In this document: positions 58,623 through 64,000 of the stretch, one piece after another
Layout: every line of letters starts with the position of its first letter
Numbering within the stretch: the first letter of the stretch is position 1
Notes under the pieces: generated by a model
Told to the model about the DNA's origin: nothing
Seen by the model: the letters and a program-made list of their open reading frames with translations, nothing else
The model's database searches: none
Program-made: the position numbers and the translations under genes
NCBI GenBank assembly: GCA_910585465.1
Contig: CAJUEW010000019.1
Coordinates: forward strand, 1 to 64,000
DNA from: an uncultured Lachnospiraceae bacterium
GTDB lineage: Bacteria; Bacillota; Clostridia; Lachnospirales; Lachnospiraceae
Reading direction: 5' to 3'
DNA: 64,000 bases

Positions 58623-60116
58623 TCAAACTTCCTTTTCTTCTGAATTCTGCAGCCCGGAAATATTCACATTTCTTGTCACCTTGGCATCGTAAGTATCTGC
58701 CTTTACAATTTCAGCCAGATCGATTCCGACGGTCTCTTTCATAGACTCAAATATTTTTGTCATAATTGCCGGAACATTTCCGGCCACATCTCCCACACCT
58801 GAAGCGTCCCCGCCGCCTATGATTGTGATTTTATCTATCTGGCTCAGCGGCTCCGCTATCTTTCCGGCAATGTCAGGAAGAACATCGATCAGCATTTCCG
58901 CGACCGCGGCCCGGTTATACTTCTGGTATGCCTCGGCCTTCTTTTCCATTGCTTCCGCTTCTGCCATACCCTTTGCACGGATGGCCTCTGCCTCTGCGGT
59001 TCCTCTTGCCTGAATACCTGCCGCCTCCTGTTCCATGGAGTATTTACCGGCCTCGGCCTGTGCCTTTTTCGCCAGAGCATCCTGCTCCGCTTCGTACCTC
59101 TTTGCCTCTGCGTCTCTCTTTCTCTTTGCCAGAGCAGCCGCCGCTGCCTGCTCCACAGCATAACGATCTGCATCCGCTTTTTTATTAATCTCTGCCTCCA
59201 ATGCCTGCTGTGTAACCAGAACCTCCTGTTTACGAAGTTCTGCCTCTCTCTCTGCTTTTGCAATCTGGGCGTTCACTGTGGCGGTCTGTATCACCTTCTG
59301 CTGTTCCTGTTCCTGAATTTTGTATGCCGCGTCCGCCATAGCCTTTTTTGTATCAGAAACCTGCTGCAGCTCAGCCTTCTTAATGGCCAGCTCATTGTTT
59401 TTCTCAGCAATCTCGGTCTCGGCCAGTACCCTGGCATCATTGGAAGCCTTATTGGCTTCCGCCTGCGCAATGGCCACGTCTCTCTCCGCCTGCGCTCTGG
59501 CGATAGAGGCATCCTTTTTGATCTTTGCCGTATTATCAGCACCTAAGTCTTTAATCAGTCCGTTTTCATCGGTAACGTTCTGAATGTTGCAGGATACCAC
59601 TTCTATACCAAGCTTTTTCATATCCTTTGAAGCCTTTTCCATAACCTGATCCGAGAAAGAGTCCCTGTCTGTGTTAATGGATTTCAATGTAAGCGTGCCG
59701 ATAATTTCTCTCATATTTCCCTGCAGGGAATCCTTCAAATCCTGTGTAATCTGTTCGGAGTTCTTATTCAGAAAGTTTTTGGAAGCCAGACGGATTCCGT
59801 CGATGCTAGGGTCAATCCGTACTTTTGCCACTGCATCTACATTGACATTGATAAAATCCGTGGTCGGAACAGACTGCTCTGTTTTAATATCCACAGTCAT
59901 CTGTCCCAGATACAGCTTATCCATCCGCTCGAAGAACGGAATTTTAATTCCTGCCCGCCCGATTAGAACTTTGGGCTCTTTCTTCAGTCCTGAAATAATA
60001 AATGCCCTGTCCGGCGGAGCCTTTACATACCCTCTTGCCAAAACAATCAGCACAAGGACCACCAGAATTATCGGAATCAGATAACCTACAAAGGGCTGAA
60101 ATCTTACTGCCAGCAT
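58623..60116 (-). CDS. floT: Flotillin-like SPFH-domain protein
   Basis: Scaffold protein of functional membrane microdomains. From the ATG at 60114-60116 (AAGGAG nine bases upstream; the frame continues 11 codons further) it has 497 residues: an N-terminal membrane hairpin (VGYLIPIILVVLVLIVLARG, about 8-27), an SPFH/PHB domain (about 30-200, with GIKIPFFERMDKLYLGQM), a very long Ala/Glu/Lys coiled coil with repeated EA motifs (about 205-420) and a C-terminal oligomerisation tail. This is the YuaG type. It leads a pair with the DUF1266-like gene. Confidence 0.95.
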   Translation of the reverse strand: MLAVRFQPFVGYLIPIILVVLVLIVLARGYVKAPPDRAFIISGLKKEPKVLIGRAGIKIPFFERMDKLYLGQMTVDIKTEQSVPTTDFINVNVDAVAKVRIDPSIDGIRLASKNFLNKNSEQITQDLKDSLQGNMREIIGTLTLKSINTDRDSFSDQVMEKASKDMKKLGIEVVSCNIQNVTDENGLIKDLGADNTAKIKKDASIARAQAERDVAIAQAEANKASNDARVLAETEIAEKNNELAIKKAELQQVSDTKKAMADAAYKIQEQEQQKVIQTATVNAQIAKAEREAELRKQEVLVTQQALEAEINKKADADRYAVEQAAAAALAKRKRDAEAKRYEAEQDALAKKAQAEAGKYSMEQEAAGIQARGTAEAEAIRAKGMAEAEAMEKKAEAYQKYNRAAVAEMLIDVLPDIAGKIAEPLSQIDKITIIGGGDASGVGDVAGNVPAIMTKIFESMKETVGIDLAEIVKADTYDAKVTRNVNISGLQNSEEKEV

Positions 60117-60205
60117 AATTTTCTCTCCTTCTTTTGTATGTATATACATCTTTCTGTTGCTTATTCATGATATATCCGCGGCAGGACAATGCCCGGAAGT
60201 ACCAA

Positions 60206-60241
60206 AGACGCCTCCTGGTTCCTGTGGAGCCAGGGGCGTCT
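60206..60241 (-). terminator. Terminator after the hemerythrin gene
   Basis: AGACGCC pairs with GGCGTCT, with an inner CCTGG/CCAGG stem, and the minus strand continues in TTTGG. It closes the cooS-cooF-oxidoreductase-hemerythrin operon. Confidence 0.75.
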
Positions 60242-60259
60242 CTCTTTAGTCAGATAATT

Positions 60260-60682
60260 TTACAGCATTTCCGCATGTCCGTCCATGTTCATATAAGCGG
60301 CAATGGAACAGTCGAAGCCTTTGATATGCTTGTACAGCCAGTCAATCATATTCTTGTTCACTGCTTCTACAAACGCTGCTGACGGCCCCTCCTCTTCCTC
60401 CAGCATCTCATGAAGCTCTGCAACTGCTTTTACAAAAGCTACATGCTGTTTTTTGTGTTCCTCAATGCCCGGATAGGAAATCTCCTCCTGAAGCTTCTCC
60501 TCCGCTCCAAAATGAAACTCCGTATAATCGGACAGATAATCCAGCATTTTAATGGCCTCCAGCTTGCCGCCGCCCTGCTCGCAGCAGTCCACCAGCTTAT
60601 TGATTTTGCCAATCAGCTCCTTATGCTGTCCGTCAATCATTTCGTTGCCAGTTACCAGGCTCTTGTCAAATTCTGCATACAT
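60260..60682 (-). CDS. Bacteriohemerythrin
   Basis: Oxygen-binding diiron protein that can sense, bind or scavenge O2 in the cytoplasm. The 140-residue four-helix bundle shows all ligand regions: MIDGQHKELIGKIN near 15-28 (His), YTEFHFGAEEKLQEE near 53-67 (His and Glu), IEEHKKQHVAFVKA near 73 (two His) and WLYKHIKGFDCSI near 114 (His and Asp). No extra domain is fused. It begins 14 bases after the FAD oxidoreductase gene with AAGGAGG ahead of it, so it is co-expressed with the CO dehydrogenase. A protective role against O2 for the metal cluster enzymes is plausible. Confidence 0.94.
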   Translation of the reverse strand: MYAEFDKSLVTGNEMIDGQHKELIGKINKLVDCCEQGGGKLEAIKMLDYLSDYTEFHFGAEEKLQEEISYPGIEEHKKQHVAFVKAVAELHEMLEEEEGPSAAFVEAVNKNMIDWLYKHIKGFDCSIAAYMNMDGHAEML

Positions 60683-60696
60683 TGGTCTTTCCCTCC

Positions 60697-61938
60697 TTAA
60701 ATTGTGTACTGATACTCACCCATATCATCCAGCCCGAAATAATCTCCATAGGTAATATCAAATACGTCCTTCCGTGTTAATATGTCACTTATATTTATAC
60801 CACTTTTAATTAAATATTGCCAGTGCCCTGTATGAGAAATATCGCCCTGAATTAAAATTGCCTTCAAAATGCCGTCTTTTACGATTGCTTTTTTGTAACA
60901 GTTCCTGCTTTCCTTCAAATAAATATCCGCGCCCTCTGTCTGCGCATTGATATCTCCAATGGTCAGCATATGCAGCCCGAAGAAATTGGATGTATTTTTC
61001 ATACAGTACCGATCCGTGTAAGCCACCGCTGCCCCGCACATATTCGATGCGGCAATTCTTCCCATATCCATAGCATTGGGCCAGATACCGGACAGCCCGG
61101 TCACATCGCCCGCGGCATAGACATCCGGCGCAGAGGTCCGCATATATTCATCTACCGTAACGCCCCGCTCCATGGCAAGTCCGCTTCCTTCCAGCCATGC
61201 AATATTCGGACGCACCCCTGCCGCGCATACCACAAAGTCACACTCCACAGTCTCTCCGTTGGAAAGGGTCACGGCTGTAATCTCATTCTGGCTGTTGACA
61301 ATGCTGTCGCTTGCGCCGATGCCAAGGAGGAACCTGGCTCCGTGCGCCTCAAAGCGTTCCTGATAGGCTTTCGCAGCCGTATCATCCGTCTGAAGCGGCA
61401 TAACTCTCGGCGCCATCTCCGCTATTGTCACCTTCACACCCCGCTCCATCAGCCCGCAGGCCACATCCAGTCCCACAAGGCCGGAACCGACAATAAATAC
61501 ATGCTTTGCATTTTTTGCCTTTACAGCCGCGTCAATCTTCTGTGCATCCTTCAAATCACGGAAGCCGTACACATTGGACGCAGTGCGGAAATGATTGATA
61601 GGCGGAATACCGAATACAGCTCCTGTTGCAATTAACAGCTTGTCATACGGCTGATAGCCGTTTTCCATTTTAATCTGCTTTTTCCCGGTGTCCAGACCAA
61701 CCGCCGTCTGGGCTTTTCCCCAGAAGAGCTCGTTTTTCTCAAAAAAATCCGGCTCTGTGAAGGACAACTCTTCTTCTGTACGCTCGCCGCCCAGGAACTT
61801 GTGCAGCATACAGCGGGAATGAGAATATTCATCAGTGGACATCATAATAACTGTCGCATCTTTATTATAAAGGCGGATACGTTCCGCCGCCGCAATACCG
61901 GCTGCTCCGGCACCGACGATTACATACTTTTCACCCAT
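60697..61938 (-). CDS. FAD/NAD(P)-dependent oxidoreductase (CODH-associated)
   Basis: Pyridine nucleotide-disulfide oxidoreductase-like flavoprotein, 413 residues. Seen: FAD site VGAGAAGIAAAERI near 8, LLIATGAVFGIPP, NAD(P) site VGSGLVGLDVACGLMERG near 150, and the second FAD motif YAAGDVTGLSG near 275, where Asp binds the flavin. It lacks a redox CxxC pair and resembles NADH-rubredoxin reductases and the FNOR proteins found with CooS. It starts four bases after cooF, so electrons from CO oxidation could pass CooS, CooF, flavoprotein to NAD(P). It is followed by hemerythrin in the same operon. Confidence 0.9.
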   Translation of the reverse strand: MGEKYVIVGAGAAGIAAAERIRLYNKDATVIMMSTDEYSHSRCMLHKFLGGERTEEELSFTEPDFFEKNELFWGKAQTAVGLDTGKKQIKMENGYQPYDKLLIATGAVFGIPPINHFRTASNVYGFRDLKDAQKIDAAVKAKNAKHVFIVGSGLVGLDVACGLMERGVKVTIAEMAPRVMPLQTDDTAAKAYQERFEAHGARFLLGIGASDSIVNSQNEITAVTLSNGETVECDFVVCAAGVRPNIAWLEGSGLAMERGVTVDEYMRTSAPDVYAAGDVTGLSGIWPNAMDMGRIAASNMCGAAVAYTDRYCMKNTSNFFGLHMLTIGDINAQTEGADIYLKESRNCYKKAIVKDGILKAILIQGDISHTGHWQYLIKSGINISDILTRKDVFDITYGDYFGLDDMGEYQYTI

Positions 61939-61942
61939 CCGC

Positions 61943-62389
61943 TTACACCTCCTCTACCCAGATTGCCTGCTTGGGACAGGCTGCCACACACGCCGGGCCT
62001 TCCGGACGTTCATTGCAGAAATCACATTTTAAAATCTTCCTGCCGCTGGCATCCGGTTTCGGAATACCGTACGGACAGTTCATAACGCACATAAAGCAGG
62101 CGCCGCAGCGCTTCTCATCATAAACCACATGTCCGGTCTCCATATCTTTTTTCAATGCGCCGCTCATGCAGCTGTTGGCACAGCCCGGCACACTGCAGTG
62201 CCGGCAGAACATAGGAAGATAGCCTCCTTTGCCGTCATTCTGTATATCATTGCGGGCTTCCGTTTCCGGAAGGTTAAAATTCAAAGTAATAACTCCTTCC
62301 CCGCCGTCTGTGCGATGGCTGTCCATACACGCCAGCGCACAGTTCTTACACCCATCGCATTTGGAGGGATCTATCATGATTCGTTTCAT
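61943..62389 (-). CDS. cooF: CooF-like ferredoxin with four 4Fe-4S clusters
   Basis: Electron carrier that receives electrons from CooS. The 148 residues contain sixteen cysteines in four groups: CDGCKNCALAC, CRHCSVPGCANSC, CGACFMCVMNC with CP, and CDFC with ACVAACP. This matches CooF/HydN proteins. Size and spacing are normal. It lies 13 bases after cooS and four bases before the FAD oxidoreductase gene, which makes it the electrical link between them. Confidence 0.93.
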   Translation of the reverse strand: MKRIMIDPSKCDGCKNCALACMDSHRTDGGEGVITLNFNLPETEARNDIQNDGKGGYLPMFCRHCSVPGCANSCMSGALKKDMETGHVVYDEKRCGACFMCVMNCPYGIPKPDASGRKILKCDFCNERPEGPACVAACPKQAIWVEEV

Positions 62390-62402
62390 TTTGGTTTCCT
62401 CC

Positions 62403-64000
62403 TTAGATGTTCAGGCCCTTTCTTCTCTCCATAATAATTGCTTCCATCTGATCTGCTGCTTTTACCGGATCGATTTCTACCAGAACCTGGCCGCCGGTAA
62501 TCTCTTTTAAGCCCTCTGTCAGTACGTTCACTACCAGCTCGCTGCCTGCAATGAACGGCTGCTGTCCCAGGTGAAGCGGAAGCCCAAGCGCCAGGCCAAA
62601 GCATCCATCCGCCAAAGCCTGCTCCTCCAGCCACTGAGGTGCGGAAAGCACAAGCGGAAGCTGCGGGATATCAATACCTATTTCCTTTGCCAGCGCAGTC
62701 GCAACCATCTCCAGGCGTCCGATAGCCAGACATGGCCCAAAGTTCAGAACCGGAGCAATTCCAAGACTCTTGCATACTTCTTTCAGGCTGTCTCCTGCCA
62801 GCTCCGCAGCTTCCGGAGTCATCAGCCCGCAATTCTCAAGCCCCCCTGAAGAGCATCCAGCGGAAAGAACGATGATATCACGTTTAATCAGCTCCTTGGT
62901 CAGCTCCACAGTCAGCACGTCATGCCCGCCCGCGGTTAAATTGGAACATCCCACAACGCCTGCCACACCTTTGATTTTACCGGATACGAGAAGGTCAATC
63001 AGCGGCTTCCACTGTCCGCCCAGGAATTCTTTTAAAGAGCCTTCGGAAATACCGGTCAGCGTATTCTTATTGCCATGCTCCGGCTGCAGGTTCATAGGAA
63101 CTACACCCCGGCGCTCTTTATAAGCAGCAATAATCTTGTCAATAATGACCTCTGTCTGCTCCTCCCTCTTCTCATATGCATACTCCACAGACTCTGCGTT
63201 GGCTTTCTTAGCCACCAGATCCAGACAAATCTGTTTGATCTTCAGCTCATCGCAGATTGGTTCAATACCCGGAAGCGTACAGTTAAACTCAGACAGCACC
63301 GCATCGATGGCACCTGTGGCCAGAACCGCTTCGCTGGTGTAGTTATTTCCTGCATGTCCGTCAAAGATATCCGTATAATGGGCTCCTCTAAGCTGTAAAT
63401 CCTGTCCCACACAAGTACATCCGACCAGCTTAAAGCCCTTGGCTCCTGCTGCTTTGGCCTTTTCCACCACATCCGCATCCGTCAGACGATTCTGAATATG
63501 GGTGAACAAGGAATGCTGATGTCCGGTAATCATAATATTAATATAATCCGGGTCAATAACATTGAGTCCAACCGGGGCCAGACGAATCTGGGGCTCGCCC
63601 AGCATTACATCATTTAACAGGTTGGTCAGAGTCAGTCCGTAAAGTCCTGTGGAAATGCCGAGGCGCAGACAGGTCATCAGCATTTCTACCGGATCGGAGC
63701 TTAAGTTGGTAGAGCATTTTACAACACCGTCAAACACCTCAGATTTGGAACCGCCCGGTACAATGCCCAGCTCCTTCCATCTTTTATAGCGCGGCGCATA
63801 TGCCATCTTCTCCACCAGCTCCATCTCTTCCCATACAGGCTTATATAGATCAGCCAGCACCTTATCTGCCACTGCCAGAGCCTGTGCATGCTCGTCCAGG
63901 GACGGGTCAATATCAAATTCCTTTACCAGCTCCGCCAAAGCATTGTGTCCCTTAATTTCACCTTTGTTCAGAGCCGTGTTTTTCAGATTCCATGCCGTTT
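62403..64000 (-). CDS. cooS: Anaerobic (nickel) carbon monoxide dehydrogenase catalytic subunit, N-terminus cut by window edge
   Basis: Oxidises CO to CO2 at a Ni-Fe-S C-cluster. The frame is open to the right edge; 532 residues are visible, and roughly 100 N-terminal residues (with the B- and D-cluster cysteines) lie outside. C-cluster regions are seen: ITGHQHSLFTHIQ (His), GCTCVGQDL, VGCSNLTAGG, SAGCSSGGLENCG and FGPCLAIGRLEM. The start AWNLKNTALNKGE is typical CooS sequence, so a TTG at 63938 is not the true start. It heads, within what is visible, an operon with cooF, a flavoprotein and hemerythrin. No acsB is nearby, so it is a monofunctional CODH. Confidence 0.95.
   Translation of the reverse strand, partial: TAWNLKNTALNKGEIKGHNALAELVKEFDIDPSLDEHAQALAVADKVLADLYKPVWEEMELVEKMAYAPRYKRWKELGIVPGGSKSEVFDGVVKCSTNLSSDPVEMLMTCLRLGISTGLYGLTLTNLLNDVMLGEPQIRLAPVGLNVIDPDYINIMITGHQHSLFTHIQNRLTDADVVEKAKAAGAKGFKLVGCTCVGQDLQLRGAHYTDIFDGHAGNNYTSEAVLATGAIDAVLSEFNCTLPGIEPICDELKIKQICLDLVAKKANAESVEYAYEKREEQTEVIIDKIIAAYKERRGVVPMNLQPEHGNKNTLTGISEGSLKEFLGGQWKPLIDLLVSGKIKGVAGVVGCSNLTAGGHDVLTVELTKELIKRDIIVLSAGCSSGGLENCGLMTPEAAELAGDSLKEVCKSLGIAPVLNFGPCLAIGRLEMVATALAKEIGIDIPQLPLVLSAPQWLEEQALADGCFGLALGLPLHLGQQPFIAGSELVVNVLTEGLKEITGGQVLVEIDPVKAADQMEAIIMERRKGLNI

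Noticed and set aside
63936..63998. TTG at 63938 as the start of cooS
   Set aside because: The frame continues to the window edge with typical CooS sequence, so the gene is simply cut off.
1..64000. CRISPR arrays, insertion sequences, prophage genes, tRNA or rRNA genes
   Set aside because: Searched by eye on both strands; no regularly spaced repeats, transposase or integrase motifs, cloverleaf or rRNA sequence were recognised. Short tRNA-like structures could still be missed without computation.

Overview
The window reads as chromosomal DNA of an anaerobic, Gram-positive Clostridia bacterium, most likely a Lachnospiraceae (Clostridium cluster XIVa) member. The grounds are HrcA/CIRCE control of hrcA-grpE-dnaK-dnaJ, pyruvate:ferredoxin oxidoreductase, a nickel CO dehydrogenase, an LCP-family cell-wall ligase, strong AGGAGG ribosome sites, DUF1540 and bactofilin genes, and several PTS systems. 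No rRNA, tRNA, CRISPR array, insertion sequence or prophage gene was seen. Genus cannot be fixed from the sequence alone.

Layout. 1-3.1 kb: 3' truncated nifJ (PFOR). 3.1-8.1 kb: heat-shock operon hrcA-grpE-dnaK-dnaJ (minus strand) with a perfect CIRCE. 8.1-18.6 kb: a minus-strand surface-glycan operon that opens with CotH kinase, a VTC-type polyphosphate polymerase domain protein and DUF4956, then glycosyltransferases, a polyprenyl-phosphate sugar transferase, an LCP ligase and a TPR lipoprotein. 18.7-20.1 kb: a lone secreted metallophosphoesterase. 20.2-31.8 kb: a second minus-strand polysaccharide operon starting at rfbB, with rfbA and rfbC, a Wzm/Wzt ABC exporter, a WbdD-like methyltransferase-kinase, a tandem glycosyltransferase, an SGNH esterase-like protein and GtrA. 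31.8-34.8 kb: plus-strand GT39-type transferase, a 27-codon ORF and an RtcB ligase. 34.8-36.0 kb: iron alcohol dehydrogenase.

36.3-47.4 kb is a tightly packed plus-strand operon of eleven genes: a PRD/PTS-controlled regulator, fructose-type EIIA, EIIB and EIIC, a class II aldolase, a NERD-like membrane protein, an acyl-CoA synthetase, a CoA-transferase, a 3-hydroxyacyl-CoA dehydrogenase, a thiolase and an HPr whose residue 46 is alanine instead of the regulatory serine. It joins PTS uptake and aldol cleavage to a 3-hydroxyacid-CoA to acetyl-CoA module and is one of the two most interesting loci here. 47.5-51.9 kb is a classical bglP-bglA-licT operon with a visible RAT/terminator switch.

52-64 kb (minus strand): a DUF1540 protein, an orphan open frame, single-chain purL, bactofilin with a catalytically degenerate LytM-like partner, flotillin with a DUF1266-like protein, and an operon cooS-cooF-FAD/NAD oxidoreductase-hemerythrin, cut by the window end within cooS.

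The most notable proposal is that the Wzt C-terminal domain plus the adjacent methyltransferase-kinase form a chain-end capping and recognition export system like that of E. coli O9a, here in a Gram-positive glycan locus. The second is the undefined substrate of the PTS/aldolase/acyl-CoA operon.
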